Below are positions 34,930 to 43,908 of a stretch of DNA of 64,000 nt, one piece after another. The notes beneath the pieces were generated by a model that was not told where the DNA came from, made no database searches, and saw only the letters and a program-made list of their open reading frames with translations. Within the stretch, counting starts at the first letter, position 1. Each line of letters opens with the position of its first letter. The stretch lies in contig JBDTVG010000185.1 in the NCBI GenBank assembly GCA_040007395.1, positions 5,770 to 69,769 of the forward strand, in the 5' to 3' direction. This DNA is from DATGFK01 sp040007395. GTDB taxonomy: Bacteria; Chloroflexota; Anaerolineae; Aggregatilineales; UBA2796. The translations under genes and the position numbers were made by a program.

Positions 34930-37227
34930 GTGTCAAATAATGTCACTGGGCAGATTTGGCACATGCTGGATGAACTCGAAGCACTAATAGGACATGTCTA
35001 TGTGGTCGGTGGGCGAGCGGTGAGCGCCACGCCACCGGGCGCATTGGTCGAGCTGCCACCGCGCAAACCGCAGCGGGGTCGTGAACAAGACACCTTTTTT
35101 ACACTGGTTACACCGGCAGGCTCAACGCAAGGTCAGGCGACTTTCTATGAGCAGCTTGCCCGCCTTGCCGCTGATCTGTACTTCCAGACCAGCGGTGGTG
35201 TGACTAGTGGTTTACGTGAAGCTGTCGGAGTCGTCAACAACAACCTGATCGAACACAATGTCGTTGCCGGACAGCGCTATGAAGCCAATATGATCTGTCT
35301 GGTGCTGCGTGGGCATGAAGTCTATGTAGCACGGGCGGGTGCATGTTTATGTTTGCTGCGTCAGGGCGACTCGTTTATCACGCTGCCCGACGATCTGCGC
35401 GACGAATATGCCCTTAACGGGCTGCCACTTGGCTACAGCCCCGTCCCCGACATCAAACTTTCGCACTACGAGATCGCGCCGAAGCACGTCATGATTTTGG
35501 CAGATGCTGGCTTCGCCCAAGCAGATCGTCAAGATCTCAATGATGCGTTAGGCGCGGGCAATCTGCAATCAATTATCGAACCACTCAAGACGTTGGGCGG
35601 CAATAAAGCGCAAGCGGTGGTGATCGAATTTGTGTCAGTCGATACGCCCGATCCAACTGTGCAGGCTCCGCCAACGGGATTGCGTATTACAAGGTCTTCG
35701 GCTGCACCAACCGCCGCGCCAGCCAGTCCGCTTTCGGCAACTGGATTAGCTGCCCCGGTCAAATCCGTTGCCGCTCCGCCGACTCCGCCCAAACCAGCGC
35801 CCAAGCCTAAGTCCGATCCGGTACGTAGCCCCGCGCCAAATGCCGCGAGTGTCGCCGCCGAACCACTGCCACCTATTCGCGAAATCGCTGCCGAGACGAC
35901 TCAGAATGCGTCGCGTGCTGGACGGCGTGCCGTTGGCGGGGTCGCTTCATTTCTCAGCGCCTTTACCAAAGGCTTAAGTGCTCTACTGGATCGCTTGCTG
36001 CCCGAACCAGAGGAAGGCGGCCCACAGATCCCCGCCATGCTTGCCGCTGGACTCGCGATTCTGGTGCCAGTCGTGATTGTGTTTATTGTGGTGGCGTTGC
36101 GGCTCTCGCAAGCCGACATGACCGAGTTTGAGCGACAGGTACAAGATGTCCAAGCAGCAGCAGATCAGGCCAGCACGATTCCCATTACCGAACAGGATCG
36201 CTCCAAGACCGTTTGGGTAGGCGTGTTGCAGCGCATCGACAATGTAGAACTTTCCAGCGGACGGACGGACGACGCGACTCTGGAAGGTATCCGCGCCAAA
36301 GCGCAAGGGATTCTCGACAATTACGCTAAGGTCACGCGCCGCACTGCTATCCCGATCCGCAGTTTTAGCGATAGTGCGAAACTGCGCGGCCCGATCATTC
36401 AGGGCGGCACCAGTATGTATACGCTGGAAATCAAATCCAGTGCTATCTCCCGCGATACGCTCAACCAAACATCTAATATGGTAGCCGCTCGCAGCGCACA
36501 ACCCGTTGTGCAAAAATCGCAGGCGGTTGGTTCACGTTCGGTGCAGCAGTTGATCGATATTGTGTGGATGCCGGAAGGCGGGATACCACGGGCCAATGTG
36601 TTAGCCGCCCTCGATACGCAAGGACTGCTGATTACCTATTCGCCCACCTTCGCCCCGGCGACTTCTCAGTCGCTACCGGGCAGCGATCTGTGGGTCAACC
36701 CAGTGGCGATTGCCACATGGCAAGGGCGCTTTTATATTCTTGACGCAGGTGCAAACCAAATCTGGCGGTATCTGCCGACAGGGATAACTTACCCAGATGC
36801 GCCCGAAGAATACTTCGCGGCGACTTCCAAGCCCGATCTCAAAGATGCGGTGGACTTCGCAATTGACGGTTCTGGCAATATCTTTGTCCTATTCAGCAAT
36901 GGCACGCTCAAACGCTTTAACGGCGGCGCGGAACAGCCGTTTAGCTTCAATGGCTTGCCCGATGGCAGCTTGAAAAGCGCCAACGCCATGTATCTCGACA
37001 ATGACTCGACTCTGCCCGCCATCTATATCACCGATCCGCTCGATCAATCGGTCTATCAGGTGACACTGGCGGGGACGTTTCGCTTCCGGTTCCGCGCCAC
37101 CGATAATGCGGCGTTCCGCCAATTAACGGGCGTGTATGTTGATCAGAATCGCGTGTATGTGGCTTCTGGTTCGCTCATCTACACCTTCACGATGGAAGAC
37201 AAGCCCGATGCCACGCCTACACCGTAG
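34930..37227 (+). CDS. PP2C-like pseudophosphatase with C-terminal propeller-like domain
   Basis: A 765-residue protein. Residues 1-240 follow the PP2C/SpoIIE layout (strands ANMICLVLRGHEVYVARAGA and HVMILADAGFAQ), but the GDSR motif reads GAC and the Asp-Gly pair DG reads DAG, so the metal-binding Asp residues seem lost. A Pro/Ala-rich linker (about 235-330) leads to a transmembrane helix (about 375-400). The rest forms strands like IATWQGRFYILDAGANQIW and DAVDFAIDGSGNIFVLFSNGTLKRF, typical of NHL/beta-propeller blades. It may sense an extracytoplasmic ligand and signal inside through the PP2C-like part. GTG 34930 is the start. Confidence 0.75.
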   Translation: MSNNVTGQIWHMLDELEALIGHVYVVGGRAVSATPPGALVELPPRKPQRGREQDTFFTLVTPAGSTQGQATFYEQLARLAADLYFQTSGGVTSGLREAVGVVNNNLIEHNVVAGQRYEANMICLVLRGHEVYVARAGACLCLLRQGDSFITLPDDLRDEYALNGLPLGYSPVPDIKLSHYEIAPKHVMILADAGFAQADRQDLNDALGAGNLQSIIEPLKTLGGNKAQAVVIEFVSVDTPDPTVQAPPTGLRITRSSAAPTAAPASPLSATGLAAPVKSVAAPPTPPKPAPKPKSDPVRSPAPNAASVAAEPLPPIREIAAETTQNASRAGRRAVGGVASFLSAFTKGLSALLDRLLPEPEEGGPQIPAMLAAGLAILVPVVIVFIVVALRLSQADMTEFERQVQDVQAAADQASTIPITEQDRSKTVWVGVLQRIDNVELSSGRTDDATLEGIRAKAQGILDNYAKVTRRTAIPIRSFSDSAKLRGPIIQGGTSMYTLEIKSSAISRDTLNQTSNMVAARSAQPVVQKSQAVGSRSVQQLIDIVWMPEGGIPRANVLAALDTQGLLITYSPTFAPATSQSLPGSDLWVNPVAIATWQGRFYILDAGANQIWRYLPTGITYPDAPEEYFAATSKPDLKDAVDFAIDGSGNIFVLFSNGTLKRFNGGAEQPFSFNGLPDGSLKSANAMYLDNDSTLPAIYITDPLDQSVYQVTLAGTFRFRFRATDNAAFRQLTGVYVDQNRVYVASGSLIYTFTMEDKPDATPTP

Positions 37228-37290
37228 TGGAATTAGCTCGTATCGAAAATCACACCCAGCGCAGGAGATAGACATTTGGGTGAATAATCG

Positions 37291-37311
37291 AATATTCTCC
37301 GAGGGAATATT
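37291..37311. promoter_or_regulatory. Palindrome upstream of the HTH gene (candidate operator or terminator)
   Basis: AATATTC and GAATATT flank a 7-nt spacer (TCCGAGG), an inverted repeat about 50 nt before the HTH start codon. It could be the operator of the RM control protein. A run of T follows, so a terminator for the upstream gene is also possible. Confidence 0.45.
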
Positions 37312-37361
37312 TTTTGTGATCAAGTCAATTAAACTCATCTGGTAAATCGATCTGTTGTCAA

Positions 37362-37640
37362 ATGTCTGCACCTGCAAATTTGATTGGTGAACGACTGCGC
37401 GTAGCGCGATTAGCGCACCATCCGAAACTCACGCAAGTAAAATTGGCAACTTTGCTTCAGTTGGAAGGTATTGATCTAACCCAAGTTCAAATATCCAAAA
37501 TTGAGCAACGGGCTAGGCCAGTAAGCGATTTTGAGGTCGCTGCTATCTCAAAATTACTGAAAGTATCTGCGTCTTGGCTCCTCGGCGAAACTAATAATCC
37601 TCAACCCATAGAAAGTGAAAATGATGGACGAGTTCTGTGA
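37362..37640 (+). CDS. XRE-family HTH regulator of the restriction island
   Basis: A 92-residue protein with an Xre helix-turn-helix: LTQVKLATLLQLEGIDLTQVQISKIEQRARPVSDFEVAAISKLLKVSASWLLG. The HTH spans about residues 10-75. It is followed by the nuclease gene with overlapping ends, an arrangement like the C proteins of type II RM systems, which delay nuclease synthesis. This function is inference. Confidence 0.8.
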   Translation: MSAPANLIGERLRVARLAHHPKLTQVKLATLLQLEGIDLTQVQISKIEQRARPVSDFEVAAISKLLKVSASWLLGETNNPQPIESENDGRVL

Positions 37641-38457
37641 AGCCTTTGAAGCGGCAATTCCGGGCTTAATTAAACAAATTATGGACAAGTTTTCTCTCTA
37701 CAATGTCCAGCAAGGTTTTAGGTCAGCTTGGGAAGAATATGAAGATGTAATTAATCCCATTCTAATAGAATTTTTGGATACTAGATTTGGGATCACCGAA
37801 GAATGTACAGGGAACAAATCACGCAAAACAATAGCAGTGGACAACTGTTATCGTAAGGCATCCTCAAAAAGCAGCTATCCCGATCTAAAGATCATATTCA
37901 AAGGTAAAACGTATGCTATCGATATCAAATCTGGGGAAAGCAATAAATCTCCTTGGTACGATATAGCACGACTGGATACTTATATTGAAAGTCATATATC
38001 CAAATTTTCAGCGGAATATCATGTGGTTGTGAAATGGAGTCAGGAAGTTGTAGAGTCACAAAACAATGCCCCAACACCTAACCGTATATACATAGATGCT
38101 GTATATATTGAACCGCATTATCGCACTGCGGGGTATAAACCTGCGTCAAAAGGAGTGCTTTATCGAGATTATGATGGAAAGATACGGCCCAAAGGCTGGG
38201 GAAAATTTGAAGAAGGTAGTGCATATTGGAACTCTAAAGAAGATTTCTTACATGCTCTTGATGCTTCTATGCGCTTTAGATGGGCGGCATTTATAGTGAA
38301 GTGGTATACGGTCATGAGCGAAGAGGAACGAAAGCGCATAAAACATTACCTTAATCAAATTGATAAAGGCGAAGCGGTTTCTCTTGGAGATGTTCCACTT
38401 AATCCGGGTGAGGTGATTGATGAAGAGACTGAGCAGGAAAACAAGAATCCTGACTAA
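37621..38457 (+). CDS. Putative type II restriction endonuclease (PD-(D/E)xK)
   Basis: A 278-residue nuclease-like protein. The motif SYPDLKIIFKGKTYAIDIKS (about residues 86-105) is a PD...DxK active site, with PD near 88 and DIK near 102. The rest is not recognised by eye and the recognition site cannot be told. It overlaps the HTH gene by 20 nt and meets the methyltransferase gene tail to tail with 1 nt between. AT content is well above that of flanking core genes. ATG 37621 is used; ATG 37624 and GTG 37615 are alternatives. Confidence 0.75.
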   Translation: MMDEFCEAFEAAIPGLIKQIMDKFSLYNVQQGFRSAWEEYEDVINPILIEFLDTRFGITEECTGNKSRKTIAVDNCYRKASSKSSYPDLKIIFKGKTYAIDIKSGESNKSPWYDIARLDTYIESHISKFSAEYHVVVKWSQEVVESQNNAPTPNRIYIDAVYIEPHYRTAGYKPASKGVLYRDYDGKIRPKGWGKFEEGSAYWNSKEDFLHALDASMRFRWAAFIVKWYTVMSEEERKRIKHYLNQIDKGEAVSLGDVPLNPGEVIDEETEQENKNPD

Positions 38458-38458
38458 C

Positions 38459-39256
38459 CTAGTCTATTCCAGCGAATAACCTTAACTGCGTTGGGATAAC
38501 CAATGTGTCATGGCTTATGATCGGCTTATGGGCTTGGTTTAGGCGACGTTTGGCGATATCCATGTACGACGGATCATTTTCCACACCTAAATACTGTCTA
38601 CCTAGCTTTTGAGCAACCACAGCAGTTGTCCCTGTGCCCATAAAACAATCGAGAACTACATCATTTGGATTTGATGCCATACGTATTACTCGGTTTAGCA
38701 GTTTCTCAGGCAATTGACATGGATGTTGATCCCGGTCTCGCTTGTGCTTGATGCGGTGAATGTCGTGCCAAATGTTGGTAAGATTTTCGCGATATAAGTA
38801 AGGTGATCGCGTTTTGACGCACTTGGCACGCAAGCAGCGTGTTGCAGGCTCTACGGCTGCTTCGGGATTGAGTGTAAAGTCGGTGGGATGTGCGGTGTAA
38901 TGGAGCAAGGTGTAATGTGCTGGCATAATCTTACCGCGTGGATCACTGAGGGCATCCCAGACAATCCAGTTTTGCATGTAGAGATGTTGGCTTAAGAAGA
39001 CGGCGTGGTGTGTTGACCAACGCGGTAAATTCAAGATGAACAGGGAGCCGTTAGGCTTTAGCAGCCGTACATAACGAAGTAACCACTCATTGCACCATTG
39101 TATGTATTCCGCGTCTTTACGATCATCAGTATAGCCTTCGTAGGATTTACTGAGATTATAGGGTGGGTCAGCAAAGGCTAAATCGACGCACGTTCCATGT
39201 TCCGCGTATAGACGATCCATCTGTTCAATGCAATCTCCCTGATATATTTTATTCAA
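38459..39256 (-). CDS. Beta-class DNA methyltransferase (N6-adenine or N4-cytosine)
   Basis: A 265-residue methyltransferase. Motif IV is DPPYN near residue 31, and the SAM-binding motif VLDCFMGTGTT is near residue 207, so the order is beta-class. A target-recognition stretch lies between. The start is TTG 39256, in frame with the family opening MNKIYQGDCIEQM; GGAG stands about 10 nt upstream. It overlaps the upstream partner gene by 8 nt. It modifies the site cut by the neighbouring nuclease; this pairing is inference from position. Confidence 0.88.
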   Translation of the reverse strand: MNKIYQGDCIEQMDRLYAEHGTCVDLAFADPPYNLSKSYEGYTDDRKDAEYIQWCNEWLLRYVRLLKPNGSLFILNLPRWSTHHAVFLSQHLYMQNWIVWDALSDPRGKIMPAHYTLLHYTAHPTDFTLNPEAAVEPATRCLRAKCVKTRSPYLYRENLTNIWHDIHRIKHKRDRDQHPCQLPEKLLNRVIRMASNPNDVVLDCFMGTGTTAVVAQKLGRQYLGVENDPSYMDIAKRRLNQAHKPIISHDTLVIPTQLRLFAGID

Positions 39257-39944
39257 GGATGTATTTCTCCAAGTCAGTTAGTCCATCATAATTTGCACAC
39301 AAAATGTTGCTACCATTTTGAGCGGCGAGCATGATAAGACGTTGCCAAACTTCAGGTGAGAGAGTGTAGTGTTCATCTTTTATCCGAGGCAGGTCATCCC
39401 ACACATCTGAGATTGCATATCCGAGTGGATGACGCTGGTCTTTCTTACCTCCCCAATCGGCTGTAAAGTCACCGCAAACATCACAGTGTGAGTGCGGCGA
39501 GCGTACCTTACGTATATTAAATTTATTTTTGTTGTGGACGTAAAGTAGAATGCCTTCATGGGTGTTTATCATAGGTTTCTCAGTTGGAGCGGGATGAACA
39601 ACCTCTAGGGCAAGCCAGTATTTGAAATACCATCCTAGATTGTCGAGGTAAACTGAAAAGTAAGGTAGCCATTGTTGCAGACCGTATATATATAATATAC
39701 CTGTTTTGGACATTAACGGATTAATGGCTTTGAGCCAGTCGTAAACTCCGTTCAGAAATGGTTCGTGAATTGCTGGATTATAGCGAAATGGTAGTGTAGC
39801 TTTATTTTCTGAGGGTTGTGTCAAAAGGACTGCCACATCGAAGGTGTTGGGTTGCAAGGCGGCTAACTGTGAGCGTTCTTGCGCGGGTATACAGAAAAAA
39901 TTTACCGTGCGAATGTCAAAATCATCTTCGACAAAGTTTAACAT
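39249..39944 (-). CDS. Methyltransferase-like partner without catalytic motifs
   Basis: A 231-residue protein with the layout of a beta-class DNA methyltransferase. FDVAVLLTQPSEN stands where a DPPY motif is expected, and no FxGxG SAM motif is present at the end (ILCANYDGLT). A Cys-rich part (CDVCGDFTADWGGKKDQRHP) and the following SDVWDDLPRI resemble the target-recognition region of related enzymes. I infer that it is an inactive subunit paired with the next methyltransferase, like heterodimers where only one partner is catalytic. The ATG is at 39944. Confidence 0.65.
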   Translation of the reverse strand: MLNFVEDDFDIRTVNFFCIPAQERSQLAALQPNTFDVAVLLTQPSENKATLPFRYNPAIHEPFLNGVYDWLKAINPLMSKTGILYIYGLQQWLPYFSVYLDNLGWYFKYWLALEVVHPAPTEKPMINTHEGILLYVHNKNKFNIRKVRSPHSHCDVCGDFTADWGGKKDQRHPLGYAISDVWDDLPRIKDEHYTLSPEVWQRLIMLAAQNGSNILCANYDGLTDLEKYILE

Positions 39945-40065
39945 TACGTTTGGGCACCGTTTCTTATTGATACGAACAGATATTCATATAAGTATATCTC
40001 CGAATCGATTTTTACTAAAGCGCTAGTGATTCACATTGGACAAGCTGTCCTTGCCTTCGGGGGCA

Positions 40066-40086
40066 AGGTGGAATACTTTGTGGACA
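40066..40086. terminator. Hairpin in the intergenic region before tex end
   Basis: CCTTGCC (near 40050-40056) and GGCAAGG (about 40063-40070) form a short stem with a TTCG-rich loop, located between the end of tex and the methyltransferase-like gene. No T-run follows, so a terminator role is uncertain. Confidence 0.3.
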
Positions 40087-40156
40087 CCATTATTAATTTT
40101 AATCTCATCTGCTAAAAAGGTTAGACCTGATAACCAAGAAGATATACAGTAATTTG

Positions 40157-42310
40157 CTATTTGGTAGTGGGCCAGCCCAAGCTGATCCGTCCGCGATCTT
40201 GCTCAATGTTGAGAATCTCGACTTCTAGCACTTCGCCAACGCTCAATATTTCGTCGCGGGGAATCTGGCTGCGATGTAGCAAGCCATCCTGCTTTACGCC
40301 GATGTCCACGAACGCACCAAAATCTACCACGTTTCGCACGGTGCCACTAAGCCGCATCCCGCGTTGCAGATCGTTCATCGAAAGCACATCGCTGCGTAAC
40401 AACGGTGCGGGCAAATCTTCACGTGGATCGCGTCCGGGGCGGATAAGCTGCTCGAAAATATCGGTAAGGGTGGGGATACCAGTGCCAAGTTCTGTCGCCA
40501 GTACATCGAGTGGCTGTTTCATTCGCAGTGCTGCCAATGCAAGTTCCCGCGCCGCCAACGGCGACTCGACGGTCAATCCGGCACGCTTCAAGATACTTTC
40601 CGCGATCTTGTAACTTTCGGGATGGATCGCACTGGAATCGAGTGGGTTATCACCGCCGCGCACCCGCAAGAATCCAGCTGACTGCTCAAAGGCTTTTGGC
40701 CCCAAGCCTGCCACTTTGCGTAATGTCTTACGATCTGGGAACGGGCCACCGTTGTCCCGATGAGTCACGATATTCTCAGCCAGTTTTGGACCAATTCCGG
40801 CAACATGAGTCAGCAACGCCGCTGACGCTGTGTTTAGGTCTACGCCCACACGATTCACCACCGTTTCGACCACCCCATCCAGCGATTGCGTCAATTGTTT
40901 TTGATCTACGTCGTGCTGGTACATACCGACTCCGATAGACTTCGGATCGATCTTGACCAGTTCGGCAAGCGGATCTTGGACGCGCCGCGCAATCGACACT
41001 GCACCGCGCAGCGTCACGTCGAGATCGGGCAGTTCGCTGCGAGCCAATGGACTGGCACTGTAGACACTCGCCCCAGCTTCATTGGCGATCAGATAATGCG
41101 CGGATTGCACGCTGCGCGTCAGTTTCGCGACCAGCTGTTCAGTTTCGCGGGAAGCTGTCCCATTGCCAATCGAGATCAGCGTCACCCCATGTCGCTCAAT
41201 GAGATTTCTCAGCGTTTTAAGTGCAGTGTCGCGCTGCTTTTGCGGTTCATGTGGATAGATGGTCGCGGTTTCCAGCACTTTACCTGTCGGGTCAACCACT
41301 GCGACTTTGCAGCCGGTGCGGAAGCCGGGATCGAGGCCGAGAATCGTGTGCCCAGCTAGCGGTGGCTGACTAAGCAAGCCACGCAGATTAGTTCCAAATA
41401 CACTAATTGCATGAGCTTCAGCCTGTTCGGTTAATGTGCGGCGCACGTCACGCTCAATAGAGGGCAGCAGCAGTCGATGGGCGGCATCGTCGAAAGCTAG
41501 TTCAAGCTGAGTCACCAGCGGCGAACGTGGATCAGGCCGGAACACATGCTGGATAGGCTGCTGCCAGTCGCGATCTGCTATGTCCAACGAAACACGCAGC
41601 ACCTTTTCCGTCTCGCCGCGATTAATCGCCAACACCTGATGTGGCCTGATACGATCCACCCGAAAGTCAAATTCATAATAAGTTTCGTAGACTTTTTTGG
41701 AATCTTCGGCATCTTCGATTTTGCCACATTGTAGTAGACCGTAGCGCAACGCTCTATCGCGCACCTGCCCACGCACTTCAGCGTTGTCACTGATCGTTTC
41801 AGCAACAATATCCCGCGCCCCGGCGAGGGCTTCCTCGACATCGGGCACTTGATCGTTTTTGTACGGTGCTGCCAATTCATGTGGAGTTTGCGCGGTGCGA
41901 ACTTGTTTCAAGATCAGATCCGCCAACCCTTGCAAGCCCTTCTCACGGGCGATGCTGGCACGGGTACGGCGTTTCTGCTTATACGGCTGATAGATGTCTT
42001 CAAGCGCAGTCATCGTCTCCGCTGTAAGGATCTGTTGTTGCAGGTCAGGCGTAAGTTTGCCTTGTTCCTCAATCGAAGTCAGGATCGTTTTGCGACGTTC
42101 ATCCAGCCCGCGCAGACGTTCCAGTAGTTCAGTCAGATTGCGGATCTGGTCTTCGTCCAAACTTCCAGTAACTTCCTTACGATAGCGGGCGATAAACGGC
42201 AGCGTATTGCCACTGTCGATCAGATCAATCGTTGCCGCGACTTGCTGTTGGCGCAATGCTAAAGCGGCGGCAATCTTCTGGGCATAATTTGTCGGTTGTA
42301 GGTCGGGCAT
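40157..42310 (-). CDS. tex: Tex-family RNA-binding transcription accessory protein
   Basis: A 717-residue Tex protein. The N-terminal helical part (FIARYRKEVTGSLDE), a YqgF/RuvC-like domain (HTILGLDPGFRTGCKVAVVD), a HhH pair (LNTASAALLTHVAGIGPKLA) and a C-terminal S1 domain (GTVRNVVDFGAFVDIGVKQDGLLH) appear in the expected order. Tex helps RNA polymerase and RNA processing. ATG 42310 gives the family start; GTG 42316 is less likely. Confidence 0.93.
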   Translation of the reverse strand: MPDLQPTNYAQKIAAALALRQQQVAATIDLIDSGNTLPFIARYRKEVTGSLDEDQIRNLTELLERLRGLDERRKTILTSIEEQGKLTPDLQQQILTAETMTALEDIYQPYKQKRRTRASIAREKGLQGLADLILKQVRTAQTPHELAAPYKNDQVPDVEEALAGARDIVAETISDNAEVRGQVRDRALRYGLLQCGKIEDAEDSKKVYETYYEFDFRVDRIRPHQVLAINRGETEKVLRVSLDIADRDWQQPIQHVFRPDPRSPLVTQLELAFDDAAHRLLLPSIERDVRRTLTEQAEAHAISVFGTNLRGLLSQPPLAGHTILGLDPGFRTGCKVAVVDPTGKVLETATIYPHEPQKQRDTALKTLRNLIERHGVTLISIGNGTASRETEQLVAKLTRSVQSAHYLIANEAGASVYSASPLARSELPDLDVTLRGAVSIARRVQDPLAELVKIDPKSIGVGMYQHDVDQKQLTQSLDGVVETVVNRVGVDLNTASAALLTHVAGIGPKLAENIVTHRDNGGPFPDRKTLRKVAGLGPKAFEQSAGFLRVRGGDNPLDSSAIHPESYKIAESILKRAGLTVESPLAARELALAALRMKQPLDVLATELGTGIPTLTDIFEQLIRPGRDPREDLPAPLLRSDVLSMNDLQRGMRLSGTVRNVVDFGAFVDIGVKQDGLLHRSQIPRDEILSVGEVLEVEILNIEQDRGRISLGWPTTK

Positions 42311-42492
42311 ATCCACGTTTCATCTACTTAGAAGTAAGAACCCCTTATTATAGCCAGTGAAACGCGACCTGAGGATCGTAAAGTTGGCGAATTTGTGGAA
42401 TTGGCAAACAATAATCGCTCAGGCTTAAATTGGAACTTGTGAGAATAACTAACAACGACATAAGAAATCATCCAATCAGGAGTAACTGCAAA

Positions 42493-42754
42493 ATGCTGTT
42501 TAACTTTCGCCTTGTACCAATTGAGGAAAGCGAACCTTGGGGACGTGCTGGCGATCTTTCGCTAAGGGCATTCCAGAGAAAAAGATGCTCCAAGGAGCTT
42601 ATAATCACCACGAAACGAGGAGCAAGGCAAGGCACAATGGACCGCGCAGGCGGCGGCGCTGTCTAGCGAAAGCATTCAACGCTACTTTAACGGCGAACCG
42701 CCGAGCAAAGGGTTCTACGTTCCCACACGCGGCATGGTCAACATCGTCGTCTAA
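42493..42754 (+). pseudogene. Decayed gene remnant
   Basis: The ATG at 42493 has the ribosome site AGGAGTAACTGCAAA and opens with MLFNFRLVPIEESEPWGRAG, which resembles the N-terminus of DUF5984-like proteins (FxxRLxPIEExxPWG). The frame then degenerates. In another frame, 42628-42754 reads QWTAQAAALSSESIQRYF and a YVPTRGMVNIVV end before TAA. The middle is deleted or shifted. The DUF5984 match is by eye and weak. Confidence 0.4.
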
Positions 42755-42807
42755 GCGCTTGCTTAGCGTTCAACCTGACAGGGCGATCCAGTGGTAGGAT
42801 CGCCCTG
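42751..42807 (+). terminator. Double hairpin after the decayed gene
   Basis: CTAAGC and GCTTAG (42751-42766) form a 6-bp stem with a GCTT loop. CAGGGCGATCC and GGATCGCCCTG (42779-42807) form a perfect 11-bp stem with loop AGTGGTA, followed by TTCGTTTATT. The second one looks like a good Rho-independent terminator of the remnant gene. Confidence 0.65.
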
Positions 42808-42829
42808 TTCGTTTATTGGACAAAACATC

Positions 42830-43891
42830 ATGTCATCCCTTGAACACATTTTCACTGAATGGATTCGCAGCCTCTGGCTGTTGGTGCGTATCATCCTCGG
42901 CGCGTTAGTTATCTGCTACGCCACAGGCTTAACGTGCTACCTTGTGCTGCGGCTGCTGTTCGGAGATCGTTTCTGGTGGCTGGCCTTACTCAACGCCTTT
43001 GTGTTGTATATCTTTTTGCCGCTGTTCATCGTCTTGCCCGTGACTCTTGTACTGCGCCAACGCTGGCTATTAGGCGTGATCGCGAGTCTCGCGGTGGTCG
43101 GCGGGTTATGGTTCGGCCCATACTTTGCGCCAAAAACTGTCCATGCGGCTAGCGGGACAACCCTACACGTCATTACCTTTAACGCATGGCCTAGCAATCC
43201 ACGCCTCAATGATGTGGCAGATTGGCTGCGCCAGCAGAACGCCGATGTGGTGCTGTTGCAGGATAGCCCGCAAACTTACCTGCGAAATGGGCTACCCGAA
43301 CTACTCGACATATACCCGTATCAGTTCGTCCCTCGGCAAAATAACGATGGGATTATTCTGTCGCGTCACCCGTTTGTGACGACCGCCAATCTGGGCGGGA
43401 TGCCGACTCAGGAACGGGTCGTGATCAACTTCAACGGGCAAGCCGTCGCGATCTACAATATCCATCTCAAGCAGCCGTTTCGTGGACAGCCACGAGTAAT
43501 AAAGGTAGCGAATGTCTCGCCATTCCTGAAGATGGCGCTGCGCTATGAGAATGATGACAATGTACGCGACACTGAGATCAAGCGCCTGATAGCAAATCTA
43601 GTGAATGAACGCCTACCCTTTATCGTGGCAGGCGACTTCAATATGAGCGATCAATCACCCGTGTATGGTGATCTTTCGGCTCAAATGGTGGACAGCTTTC
43701 GTGAAACGGGTGTTGGTTTGGGAACGAGTTGGCCTGCCGGGGGAGAAGCAGGTTGGCCTGCTTTTGTACCGCCGCTGATCCGAATCGACTATCTGTGGCA
43801 CAGCGCGGCGTTCCGTGCCATCAATGTCCAGCAAGGGCCGAAGCTCGGCTCCGATCATGTACCACTGCACGCGCTCTTAGAGTTGCCCTAG
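42830..43891 (+). CDS. Membrane-anchored endonuclease/exonuclease/phosphatase-family protein
   Basis: A 353-residue protein of the EEP superfamily. Three hydrophobic helices (about 10-95) precede the catalytic domain. Motifs: VITFNAWPSN, LQDSP, IYNIHLKQP, AGDFNMSD, IDYLWHS and SDHVPL, each with the metal or catalytic residues. These proteins act on DNA, phospholipids or other phosphodiesters; the membrane helices suggest lipid or external substrates. ATG 42830 starts 22 nt after the terminator. Confidence 0.88.
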   Translation: MSSLEHIFTEWIRSLWLLVRIILGALVICYATGLTCYLVLRLLFGDRFWWLALLNAFVLYIFLPLFIVLPVTLVLRQRWLLGVIASLAVVGGLWFGPYFAPKTVHAASGTTLHVITFNAWPSNPRLNDVADWLRQQNADVVLLQDSPQTYLRNGLPELLDIYPYQFVPRQNNDGIILSRHPFVTTANLGGMPTQERVVINFNGQAVAIYNIHLKQPFRGQPRVIKVANVSPFLKMALRYENDDNVRDTEIKRLIANLVNERLPFIVAGDFNMSDQSPVYGDLSAQMVDSFRETGVGLGTSWPAGGEAGWPAFVPPLIRIDYLWHSAAFRAINVQQGPKLGSDHVPLHALLELP

Positions 43892-43908
43892 CCCTGACCG
43901 CCGCAGAC

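Noticed and set aside
40510..42127. Several plus-strand open frames across the tex gene
   Set aside because: They run antisense through a full-length, well-conserved tex coding frame and show no family pattern.
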